Below are positions 15,943-23,186 of a stretch of 23,186 nucleotides of DNA, in pieces. The notes beneath the pieces are model-generated. The model had not been told where the DNA came from and did no database searches. It saw nothing but the letters and a program-made list of their open reading frames with translations. This stretch comes from a virus. Where the stretch lies: positions 1 through 23,186 of IMG/VR virus record IMGVR_UViG_3300017743_002996; one strand, written 5' to 3'. Within the stretch, counting starts at the first letter, position 1, and each line of letters starts with the position of its first letter. A program made the translations under genes and the position numbers.

Positions 15943-18882
15943 TTAAGTATCACCTATCCCGGCAGTAACATTGCTTACATCAATGTTCAAATTTTCAGGG
16001 AGTAGACCAAAATCAGTATTATTTTGATTTCCTATGCCTAATCCGTCTGGAACTGTTTGACCTAATTGCCTGGCAATTTCTGCTTTTGCATCTCTAGATT
16101 CTTGATCTTTTAAAGACAATTCTGGAAATTGTCCTTGAAATTCTAATCTAACTGCTTCGATATTTTGTCTAAAAACACCACCTGAAAAATTATGTACAAC
16201 TCTATATACTGCAAACTGACCAGAAAATGATTGGTCCAATTTTAAATCTTTCATTTCGCCTGTGTGTCTGCTTGGATCGTCGTGCCATGTATCATATTCT
16301 CTAGGGAACAAGTATGCAAACAAAAACGTAACATCGCCGATACCATATGGCGCAACATTATCTGTTTGCGATTCTTCTAAAACAGATTTTAAATCTGCTT
16401 CATCATCACCTAGATATTCTACTTTTGGTTTTTGTGAAAACGTATTGCCTTTAATTTTAGATTTTCCTAACCAATAAGGATCACCCTTAATTGTCATATT
16501 CATTTTTTTCAAGTATGGTGTGCCTAATTCTGAATTTGTAAGCATCATTGAAAATAAACTCCTATTAACAAATTTGCTTGTACAAGGACCTATTAGTTCT
16601 CTTTCACCGTAACCAGTATCAAACTCACCAAACATCTTATCTATTTCTTCTGGACTGTTATCGTCTGATAGATATTCAAACTCTTCCATGTAAACGCCTT
16701 CGAGATCTACAGTTGCAGATGTAGATACTGTACCAGGATTAAATCCTGGTGGCGTTGAACCACTGCTTTCATCTCCACCCGTCTCGCCGTTTTCATCAAA
16801 GTTTACAAAAGGAAACTCTTTTTTTATAATATCTTTAGCAGGATCAAGTAAATCGTTTGTATTAATACCAAATTGATCTAATCCTATTTCGCCTACTACT
16901 CCTTCAACAGCACCTATCATTCCATTTATACCTTCACCTATTTTATTACCCAAACTGTCTAATACATCAAAAGGCGTAAATGCTTTACTCATTATATTAG
17001 ATATCTGTGAGTCTAGCAATTCGCTTAATTCTCCTTGTATCGAATCTTGTAAGTCATCAATGCTGTTTGTTAAATTATTAAGATCTGTTGTAAGTTCTGT
17101 GATTGTTTTTCCTTTCTGTAAAATTGCAATAGGTGAACTTGGCATTCTGAGATTAACTATTCTTGTGCCTGTAACTTCGTCTGTGGTAACTCCTTCTATA
17201 GGATTCAAGCCTGTAGCAAGTGACTGTAAATCTGTTGTTAATGTTATCGGTAATTCTGCTAATTGTGTAACTACATTTTTAAGTTCTTTACCAATTCTTT
17301 CAAATTTGTCTAGTATAACATTTTTAGTTTCTGTAAGATCATTTTCTATTGACTTCTCGACAGTGGCAATGCCTTTGCTACTTAATTGTGCGGCTTCGCT
17401 GGCAGAATAAGATGACTGCTTACCGCCAAATCCTGGCTGTAGATATCTAACCATGTTGTCTATTGTTAGATCAATGTCATACACCTGATCATTCATACCA
17501 GTATAATAGTAGCCATAAAATTTTGATATGTTTCTGTCTTTTGCGGCCTTGGTGGATCTGGCTTTATCATTTGATTCTGCTAACTCCTTAGGTGTACAAA
17601 CAATACCGGATGACAGTTTACCTGTGAGTGTATATTTAAATTCATACGAAATCTTGCCATCTGCTGTAAATTTTCCATTAGTCCATTCACTTGATTTTTT
17701 TACTTCTGGTATGACTACATTCACTTTATCCAAATTACATTTATCTGGATCTACAACTACATCGTTGTCTCCAGTTTCATATCGATGTGCAAGTTTGCAA
17801 TATGCTGTATTTAAACTTGCCAGATCTTTAATAACATTTTCGACGGTTGTGTCTTTTGGTATATTCACTGTGATCGAATTATTTTGTCCATCATCTGCAG
17901 GATCTCCTTTACCACTAAGATCGTCTGCTTTAGTGCCTTCAATAGTTTTATCTTTAAAATCTTTTATGTCTTTGAGATGTATAGGTCCAGATTTATATTC
18001 TTCGTCAACGGGCAAACCGTCTTTAAATATATCTGGATTTTCTGGAAGGCCTTCTGATGATAGTTCATAAACTCCCAATTGGGGTGCTGTTGCTTTACCA
18101 CCTTCGGTTTTTAAAGATTTACCAGTTGCAATGGCTACTTGTTGCTTTTGCATTTCTTTTGTAAAATCTTCAAGCAATTCTTCTACTGTACCGTTCTCAC
18201 TTGTAATCTTTAAGTCTTTTGGTACTACTGAAACTGATCTATCAGCACTTTTGTAAATTTCGTTAATTGTAACAGCAACCATTTGATAACCCGTGCCTTC
18301 GACACCCGGTTGAGCATTAAAGTTTACTAGTCTAATTGGAATTGCTGTGTGATAATAAACTTCGCCTAAGTCTAATTTTTCAGGTTCTTTTTCTTTGCTG
18401 ATAGGATCTTTTTGTCCTATTAATTCTATTTCCATTAAATAAGGCATCTCCTGTAATGATGGTTTGCCTGGAAATTCTATTCCTTTATCTTTTTTTGCTA
18501 ATTCTACAACTGTGCGATTTAACAAGTCAACAAATGACATGCCGTATGGTTCTTTTAATGTGAAGTTCATTATGTAAGATGAAGTTGTATTGCCTTTTAA
18601 ATTGTTTGGTGGTGAACCTGTTGTTACAGATGATATTTCTAGATCTTCTATTTGAAATTTGGTCACACCTGTTTGAGCAATAATAATTCTACTACCGCCT
18701 TTTAAATCTAAATTAACTTCTTGTGTTGTATAATAAGAATACGGTAACATACTAAAAGTCAATCTATATGTTGATGAAGCATATTCATCAGCAGGATTAA
18801 TTAATATGTTAGTTGCAATTTCGCCTGGTAGAAAAGCACTTGCAATTTCTGTGTCATTGAGATTAACGTCTGCATTGGCCAT
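15943..18882 (-). CDS. Large baseplate hub-associated structural protein (possibly gp27-like)
   Basis: This 979-residue protein lies between gp53 and gp5. The N-terminal 220 residues look like a beta-rich tail domain (YRLTFSMLPYSYYTTQEVNL, YGMSFVDLLNRTVVELAKKD). Residues about 500-650 are helical and probably coiled coil (LTTDLNNLTNSIDDLQDSIQ). A Gly/Ser/Pro-rich linker follows near 715. The C-terminal region has MTIKGDPYWLG and a FAVYRVVHNFSGGVFRQNIE segment, patterns seen in hub proteins of the gp27/Mu gp44/gpD type that bind gp5. T4 gp27 is only 391 residues, so if it is the hub it carries large insertions. No signal peptide or membrane segment was seen. It starts 1 nt after the gp53 stop, with only a weak ribosome binding site, and ends 24 nt before gp5. 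Structural role: confident. gp27 equivalence: inference. Confidence 0.75.
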   Translation of the reverse strand: MANADVNLNDTEIASAFLPGEIATNILINPADEYASSTYRLTFSMLPYSYYTTQEVNLDLKGGSRIIIAQTGVTKFQIEDLEISSVTTGSPPNNLKGNTTSSYIMNFTLKEPYGMSFVDLLNRTVVELAKKDKGIEFPGKPSLQEMPYLMEIELIGQKDPISKEKEPEKLDLGEVYYHTAIPIRLVNFNAQPGVEGTGYQMVAVTINEIYKSADRSVSVVPKDLKITSENGTVEELLEDFTKEMQKQQVAIATGKSLKTEGGKATAPQLGVYELSSEGLPENPDIFKDGLPVDEEYKSGPIHLKDIKDFKDKTIEGTKADDLSGKGDPADDGQNNSITVNIPKDTTVENVIKDLASLNTAYCKLAHRYETGDNDVVVDPDKCNLDKVNVVIPEVKKSSEWTNGKFTADGKISYEFKYTLTGKLSSGIVCTPKELAESNDKARSTKAAKDRNISKFYGYYYTGMNDQVYDIDLTIDNMVRYLQPGFGGKQSSYSASEAAQLSSKGIATVEKSIENDLTETKNVILDKFERIGKELKNVVTQLAELPITLTTDLQSLATGLNPIEGVTTDEVTGTRIVNLRMPSSPIAILQKGKTITELTTDLNNLTNSIDDLQDSIQGELSELLDSQISNIMSKAFTPFDVLDSLGNKIGEGINGMIGAVEGVVGEIGLDQFGINTNDLLDPAKDIIKKEFPFVNFDENGETGGDESSGSTPPGFNPGTVSTSATVDLEGVYMEEFEYLSDDNSPEEIDKMFGEFDTGYGERELIGPCTSKFVNRSLFSMMLTNSELGTPYLKKMNMTIKGDPYWLGKSKIKGNTFSQKPKVEYLGDDEADLKSVLEESQTDNVAPYGIGDVTFLFAYLFPREYDTWHDDPSRHTGEMKDLKLDQSFSGQFAVYRVVHNFSGGVFRQNIEAVRLEFQGQFPELSLKDQESRDAKAEIARQLGQTVPDGLGIGNQNNTDFGLLPENLNIDVSNVTAGIGDT

Positions 18883-18883
18883 A

Positions 18884-19189
18884 TTATGTGCCTACTATCT
18901 GAGTTGCTCTACTGGCTGTAACAAGGCGTATTACTGTTCCTTCTTTGAAGTCTACTATTGGATCTTTAATAATTTCTAGATTACTTAATACCAATACCCA
19001 CCATAATTCAGCAGAACCAAATTTATCATGTGCTAAAAGGTCAGGTCTATTTGCATATTTTTTTGTAATCAAAAATTCTTTGTCTGTTAACGATGCAGGT
19101 ATTCCAGGCAAATTTTTATAATTTAGTCCTGTATAAAAAGCCTTATTCTGTGCATTCTTTAAAAAACTGTTCTTATTATATACTGCCAT
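18884..19189 (-). CDS. 53: Baseplate wedge protein gp53
   Basis: The 101-residue protein has the gp53 signature: KKYANRPDLLAHDKFGSAEL, then WWVLVLSNLEIIKDPIVDFK and EGTVIRLV. In T4, gp53 (196 residues) is the last wedge subunit added and helps join six wedges around the hub. The form here corresponds to the conserved core only. It starts with TAATG overlap with the upstream gene and has AGGA 9 nt before the ATG. The downstream hub-like gene begins 1 nt after its stop. The T4-like order with gp5, gp25 and gp6 nearby supports the call. Confidence 0.88.
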   Translation of the reverse strand: MAVYNKNSFLKNAQNKAFYTGLNYKNLPGIPASLTDKEFLITKKYANRPDLLAHDKFGSAELWWVLVLSNLEIIKDPIVDFKEGTVIRLVTASRATQIVGT

Positions 19190-19935
19190 TAAATAAATCC
19201 TATGTTTCCGCCTTTCCTCATATTATCAAGATCAAATAGTCGTCTTGTTCTTCTCGGAGAGTATTGAGGAAGAACTGTAATTGTCATTTCTAAATCTGTA
19301 GGTACATACGTTACTTGTGATATAGAATTTGCATCATTTTCTGTAGTTCTAAATGCACTTACATGATTTTCAGACACTATTGTTGCATGTTCTACCGGTA
19401 TATAATCTACATTATTTTGCATAATAAAGTTTACGTCATTAACAACAACTGGTACTCTGTCATATCCTTGTGGCCCTAGATAACTAAATTCTAAGACCGG
19501 AGGTGGCCTACCAAACTTACCAGAAACTACTGCACTCTCACCAAACTGTGCTTTGGTTGATAATTTTAAAAAATGCATCATTGCTAATAAGTATCTTGCC
19601 TCTTCCTGATTATTTGCGGTGTATTGTGTCTGAATAGGTATTGTAGGAGGTTGACTATTAATATAAGTATGCAAAGGATAATTGGTACCTTGAAAACTTT
19701 GTGTATCGTATGTAGCACTATAGGCTATGAAAATACTAGGCTGGTAATGAAATATAATACCACGGTCAGCAATTAAAGGTCCCATAATATCTGATTTTGG
19801 ACTTGCCTTGCCTTCTTCACCGCCGCCTTCATCTGCTTTTCCAAAGAAATCTTCTTTATTGGCTCGCATAACTTGAAGTCGTGCTCTCCAGTCCATATCT
19901 AATTTTTCATTTTGACCTGTTGTATTAAGTGCCAT
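19189..19935 (-). CDS. Baseplate tail-tube cap/initiator-like protein (gp48/gp54 type, putative)
   Basis: This 248-residue protein opens a minus-strand tail operon ahead of gp53. After a charged N-terminus with a Gly/Glu-rich stretch (about 30-45), it shows FHYQPSIFIAYSATYDTQSF, EEARYLLAMMHFLKLSTKAQ, GRPPPVLEFSYLGPQGYDRV, and a final PTDLEMTITVLPQYSP. The strand pattern and the helix of the EEARYLLAMMHFLK type are what I associate with the tail-tube-fold proteins gp48 and gp54, which cap the baseplate and start tube growth. No residue-level proof is available, and T4 gp48 (364) and gp54 (320) are longer. A very good ribosome binding site (AGGAGAA) and a GATAAATA late box lie upstream. Structural role is fairly sure; the exact subunit is not. 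Confidence 0.65.
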   Translation of the reverse strand: MALNTTGQNEKLDMDWRARLQVMRANKEDFFGKADEGGGEEGKASPKSDIMGPLIADRGIIFHYQPSIFIAYSATYDTQSFQGTNYPLHTYINSQPPTIPIQTQYTANNQEEARYLLAMMHFLKLSTKAQFGESAVVSGKFGRPPPVLEFSYLGPQGYDRVPVVVNDVNFIMQNNVDYIPVEHATIVSENHVSAFRTTENDANSISQVTYVPTDLEMTITVLPQYSPRRTRRLFDLDNMRKGGNIGFI

Positions 19936-19956
19936 TCTTTCTCCTAATGTACTATG

Positions 19957-19964
19957 TATTTATC
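19957..19964 (-). promoter_or_regulatory. T4-type late promoter box GATAAATA before the tail operon
   Basis: The minus strand reads CGATAAATACATAG, then AGGAGAA and the ATG at 19935. The 9-mer GATAAATAC is identical to that before gp25. It sits 21 nt from the start codon with the ribosome binding site between, which is the expected arrangement. It lies in the same 127-bp gap as the sigma-70 promoter that faces the other way. Confidence 0.65.
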
Positions 19965-20010
19965 GATATCAATAAACTAGCCGTTATTGGCCAGAATTGG
20001 ATAATTATAC

Positions 20011-20038
20011 TTGACACTAGAAAAAATTAATGTATAAT
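20011..20038 (+). promoter_or_regulatory. Sigma-70-type early promoter for the gp55-gp47-gp46 operon
   Basis: TTGACA (20011-20016) and TATAAT (20033-20038) are both perfect consensus hexamers with a 16-bp spacer. The start codon of gp55 is at 20063 with AAGGAG between. This would allow host RNA polymerase with its housekeeping sigma factor to transcribe the operon before any phage sigma exists. Confidence 0.85.
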
Positions 20039-20062
20039 AAAGGTTAATTATAAGGAGACACA

Positions 20063-20914
20063 ATGGTCGCAAAAGTTAAATACTTGAACAATAAAGATTT
20101 ACTTAAACAAATACATCTGAGCAAGATGTCTTTTTGTTGGATTAAATCACCGCAATATGATTATCCAGACATTATTATTAATTTAGAAGATGAAATTACT
20201 GATGCAGTGGTACTCGAAGCAAAACAAAATAAAGCAGGAAAAATGAAAGACTTTGCTTATAAAAGAGCAGTCGAAGGATACGAAGGACCTGCAAATAAAA
20301 AGCCTAGACAAAAAGACTTTTTAGTTGATATCGAAGATATTGCTGATGAAGACGTGGTAATAAGACAAATGACTTATGAACACATTCCACTAGAACCAGG
20401 CAGAAAAAAGAATCCTAGAAACGAAGCAGAAACAAAAGCAAAAGTAAACTTTCCACCATTTAAGCATTATGGCTTGATAAACGGTACATGGGAAGAGGTT
20501 GCTAGGAGTCACTGGAAAGGCGGTCCTAAGAGTGGTAAGTTTTCTGTTGATCATGGTAGCATTACAAATGAGTTAGGGAAAATGTATCTTAAATTAGTTG
20601 ACAGGTATAGTCAAAGATCCAATTGGAGAGGATATACTTATGTTGACGAAATGAGAGGTCAGGCATTATTACAACTTGCTATGATTGGGTTGCAATTTAA
20701 TGAAGCAAAATCAGACAATCCATTTGCTTATTATACTGCCGCTGTAAATAACAGTTTCACAAGAGTGTTAAACATAGAAAAGAAAAATCAAAACATCAGA
20801 GACGATATATTAATTGACTCTGGACACTTACCAAGTTATGGCAGACAGATTCAACATGAAAATGAGATGAAGGCTTTGAGAGAAGAAACAAAGAATTCAG
20901 AATCGGATGCCTAA
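20063..20914 (+). CDS. 55: Late-transcription sigma factor gp55-like
   Basis: gp55 is the small phage sigma that directs host RNA polymerase to TATAAATA late promoters. The N-terminus has YLNNKDLL, matching YVNNKELL of T4 gp55. The sigma-2-like core is at about 190-245: WRGYTYVDEMRGQALLQLAM, NPFAYYTAAVNNSFTRVLNI and EKKNQNIRDD, aligned with the T4 GYT...EMIADGIE...NPHAYITQACFNAFVQRI region. Between these lies about 150 residues of charged sequence (KKPRQKD, PPFKHYGLINGTWEEVARSH) not in T4 gp55 (185 residues; here 283). The last residues (EETKNSESDA) lack the hydrophobic SLDFLYE-type clamp-binding tail I recall in T4. It is the first gene of the operon behind the sigma-70 promoter, with AAGGAGA as ribosome binding site. 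gp47 starts 2 nt after its stop. Confidence 0.85.
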   Translation: MVAKVKYLNNKDLLKQIHLSKMSFCWIKSPQYDYPDIIINLEDEITDAVVLEAKQNKAGKMKDFAYKRAVEGYEGPANKKPRQKDFLVDIEDIADEDVVIRQMTYEHIPLEPGRKKNPRNEAETKAKVNFPPFKHYGLINGTWEEVARSHWKGGPKSGKFSVDHGSITNELGKMYLKLVDRYSQRSNWRGYTYVDEMRGQALLQLAMIGLQFNEAKSDNPFAYYTAAVNNSFTRVLNIEKKNQNIRDDILIDSGHLPSYGRQIQHENEMKALREETKNSESDA

Positions 20915-20916
20915 GT

Positions 20917-21930
20917 ATGACAGACAATTTATTTGAAAAAGCAGTTGTCTTTACGGACATACATTACGGACTTAAATCTAATAGCCATCAACACTTAAGA
21001 GATTGTAGTAATTTTGTTGACTGGTTTATTGCTGAGGCAAAAGTCCGCGGTGCTGAAACCTGTTTCTTTTTAGGCGACTGGCACCATCATAGAGCAAGTG
21101 TAAATGTAGCAACACTAAATGCTAGTTGGGGCGACCTTAAGAAACTTAACGAAGCATTTAACAAAGTTTACTTTATTACAGGTAATCACGATTTATATTA
21201 CAGAGATAAACGTGAATTAAACAGCATGGAGTTTGCTAGAGACTTAAACAACTTTGTAATGATAGACGAGTTGTTTGAAGAAGGCAATGTCGGTATTGTA
21301 CCTTGGTTGGTAGAAAACGAATATAAGAAAGTTGCTAAAATGACATGCAAGTATATGTTTGGTCATTTCGAATTACCTTTCTTTAAAATGAATGCAATGA
21401 TAGAGATGCCAGACCATGGCGGAATAAATGCATCTATGTTGAGAAACCCAGAATATGTGTTTAGTGGCCACTTTCATAAAAGACAATATGACGAAAACAT
21501 TCATTATATAGGTAATGCATTTCCACACAATTACGCAGACGCACAGGACAACGACAGAGGATACATGTATCTTGAATGGGACAAAGAACCAGTATATGTA
21601 AACTGGCCTGAGTGTCCTAAGTATGTTACATGCGGACTTGTTGAATTAATTGATGATCCTGCAAAATACTTAGATGCATATACTTATGCAAGAATCAAAT
21701 TAGATGTTGATATCAGTTATGAAGAAGCAACATTCATAAAAGAAAACTTTATGGAAAAATACAAGTGTAGAGAAATACAACTTGTACCTATAAAAGAAGT
21801 TGAGGAAGAATACGAAGCCGGCGAAATATCATTTGAAAGTGTTGAACAAATTGTTATAAGTCAATTACAAACCATAGAAAGTAATACAATTAACACAGAA
21901 AAGTTAATTGACATTTACCAAAATTTATAA
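20917..21930 (+). CDS. 47: Recombination nuclease subunit gp47 (Mre11/SbcD-like)
   Basis: gp47 is the nuclease partner of gp46 and resects DNA ends for recombination-dependent replication and host DNA breakdown. The metallophosphoesterase motifs are present in order: DIH (Asp14, His16), GDWHHH (Asp54), GNHD (His91-Asp92), GHFE, and GHFHKRQ with the final metal-binding histidines. Its 337 residues match T4 gp47 (339). The start follows the gp55 stop by 2 nt with no strong ribosome binding site, suggesting coupled translation. gp46 follows after 3 nt. The C-terminal 90 residues, rich in Glu, should contact the gp46 ATPase. No defect is seen. Confidence 0.95.
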   Translation: MTDNLFEKAVVFTDIHYGLKSNSHQHLRDCSNFVDWFIAEAKVRGAETCFFLGDWHHHRASVNVATLNASWGDLKKLNEAFNKVYFITGNHDLYYRDKRELNSMEFARDLNNFVMIDELFEEGNVGIVPWLVENEYKKVAKMTCKYMFGHFELPFFKMNAMIEMPDHGGINASMLRNPEYVFSGHFHKRQYDENIHYIGNAFPHNYADAQDNDRGYMYLEWDKEPVYVNWPECPKYVTCGLVELIDDPAKYLDAYTYARIKLDVDISYEEATFIKENFMEKYKCREIQLVPIKEVEEEYEAGEISFESVEQIVISQLQTIESNTINTEKLIDIYQNL

Positions 21931-21933
21931 TAT

Positions 21934-23186
21934 ATGCTTAAATTAAAAAACATCAGTGTAAAGAATTTCATGAGTGTTGGAAACAATGTTCAAGGTGTGC
22001 GGTTTGACGACAAGAACTTAACACTAGTACTAGGTAATAATCTAGACCTAGGTGGTGACGGTAGTAGAAATGGCACAGGTAAGACTACTATTATTAATGC
22101 ACTCAGTTACGCATTATATGGTGAAGCACTTACTAACATTCGTCGCGATAACTTAATTAACAAAACAAATGCCAAAGGCATGATAGTTAGTGTAGACTTT
22201 GAACTTAACGGTGTTGACTATCGTATAGAAAGAGGCAGACGACCTAATGTGTTACGTTTCTTTGTTAACGGCACGGAATCAGAAGATCAAGAGCAACAAG
22301 GTGACAGTAGAGAAACACAAAAACACATTGAAAAAATAATTGGCTTTACTCACGAAATGTTTAAGCATATTGTTGCACTAAACACATACACTGAACCTTT
22401 CTTAGGCATGAAAAATAACGATCAGAGAGACATGATCGAACAACTACTTGGTATACAGGAGTTGTCAGAAAAAGCAGAAACACTCAAAGAAAGAATGAAG
22501 GATACTAGAGATAGTATCAAGGAAGAGGAAATTCGAATCAATGCTGTCAAAGATGGCAATGCTAGAATGGAAAAGAATATCAAAGAAATTGAAAGCCGTA
22601 GTATGGCTTGGGAAGCCAATAAGAAATCTAAACTATCTGAAATGGCTGATGCTCTAGAAGAAGTCAACGAACTAGATGTAGACGAAGAAATTGCAAAGCA
22701 TAATGCATTGGTTGAAATAAAAGACCACGAAGCAAATTTAAATGTATTAGTAAGCAATATCACTAACACAGAAACTAGTATTAAACGAAGTAATACTAAA
22801 CTGCAAACACTAGAAGCAAATTTGGCTAAAGCAAAAGAAGGTACCTGCCCTGCTTGTGGGCAAGATACAGCACATTTAGACACACATGAAGAATATACGG
22901 CCGATTTAAACACCGAAATAACAGAGGAAAGGACATATAACGACACTCTGATTACCAAAGAAAAAGACTTAAAAAACGGCGTAGAAATGCTAGGACCTGT
23001 TCAAGAACGCCCTAAAACCTTCTATAGAACACTAGAAGAGGCCCTTACACATAGAAATAATGTAGACAACTTAATACAAAGTATTAAAGATAAGAATAAC
23101 GAAGAGAATCCTTATGTTGAACAAATACAATCTATGAAAGATACGGGCATTCAAGAAGTCAGTTGGGACACTATAAATGAACTTAC
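21934..23186 (+). CDS. 46: Recombination nuclease ATPase subunit gp46 (Rad50/SbcC-like), partial
   Basis: The frame is open from ATG at 21934 to the right edge (417 complete codons), so only the N-terminal ATPase half and first coiled-coil arm are present. NGTGKTT at residues 46-52 is the Walker A loop, in the place typical of Rad50/SbcC. NTYTEPFLGM (about 150-160) lies in the Q-loop region. A long charged helix then runs from about 175. A CPAC motif at residues 305-308 (22846-22857) is the zinc hook that joins two arms. Walker B and the signature motif should lie outside the window. It begins 3 nt after gp47 with no clear ribosome binding site. The family binds and hydrolyses ATP to open DNA ends for gp47. 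Confidence 0.95.
   Translation, partial: MLKLKNISVKNFMSVGNNVQGVRFDDKNLTLVLGNNLDLGGDGSRNGTGKTTIINALSYALYGEALTNIRRDNLINKTNAKGMIVSVDFELNGVDYRIERGRRPNVLRFFVNGTESEDQEQQGDSRETQKHIEKIIGFTHEMFKHIVALNTYTEPFLGMKNNDQRDMIEQLLGIQELSEKAETLKERMKDTRDSIKEEEIRINAVKDGNARMEKNIKEIESRSMAWEANKKSKLSEMADALEEVNELDVDEEIAKHNALVEIKDHEANLNVLVSNITNTETSIKRSNTKLQTLEANLAKAKEGTCPACGQDTAHLDTHEEYTADLNTEITEERTYNDTLITKEKDLKNGVEMLGPVQERPKTFYRTLEEALTHRNNVDNLIQSIKDKNNEENPYVEQIQSMKDTGIQEVSWDTINEL

Noticed and set aside
17528-18070. Plus-strand open frame of 180 codons
   Set aside because: Antisense to the hub-like gene; Ser/Leu-rich composition typical of a shadow frame, no start signals.
22422-22958. Minus-strand open frame of 178 codons, very Ser/Ile/Leu-rich, looks membrane-like
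   Set aside because: It is the reverse complement of the Lys/Glu-rich coiled coil of gp46; hydrophobicity is an artefact.

Overview
This window looks like part of a T4-like contractile-tailed phage (myovirus), probably marine. The base composition is AT-rich by eye. The genes are tightly packed, with repeated TAATG and ATGA junctions. The recognisable proteins are those of the T4 core: gp25, gp6, gp53 and gp5 of the baseplate, the gp55 late sigma factor, and the gp47/gp46 recombination nuclease. No tRNA, integrase, transposase or CRISPR array was seen. The host cannot be read from the sequence, but an encoded outer-membrane receptor with a signal peptide points to a Gram-negative bacterium.

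Layout. (1) 1-10334, minus strand: a block read right to left, made of a 199-residue unknown protein, gp25, an oversized gp6 with a poly-Ser/Gly tail, and a giant structural protein that runs off the left edge. (2) 10414-13504, plus strand: a four-gene cassette with a compact MTA/SAH nucleosidase, a complete TonB-dependent outer-membrane receptor and two small unknown proteins. (3) 13487-19935, minus strand: a second tail block with a tail-tube-cap-like protein, gp53, a 979-residue hub-like protein, a gp5-like hub/spike and a separate GH24-like lysozyme. (4) 20063-23186, plus strand: gp55, gp47 and the 5' part of gp46. No gene-free stretch exceeds 127 bp.

Regulation. The gp55 operon has a near-consensus sigma-70 promoter (TTGACA, 16 bp, TATAAT). 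Three minus-strand structural transcription units each have GATAAATA upstream, one base away from the T4 late promoter TATAAATA. The simple reading is that host-type polymerase makes gp55 early, and gp55 then switches on the divergent structural genes late.

The most unusual content is the cassette in (2). A TonB-dependent receptor is a bacterial nutrient-uptake porin and is not part of the T4 core. Here it is coupled by a 1-nt gap to a nucleosidase of the SAM/methionine salvage pathway and sits, in opposite orientation, between two baseplate gene blocks. Other points to check are the missing conventional start codon for the full gp6, the split gp5/lysozyme arrangement with an altered active site, and a gp55 with a large insertion and no visible clamp-binding tail.
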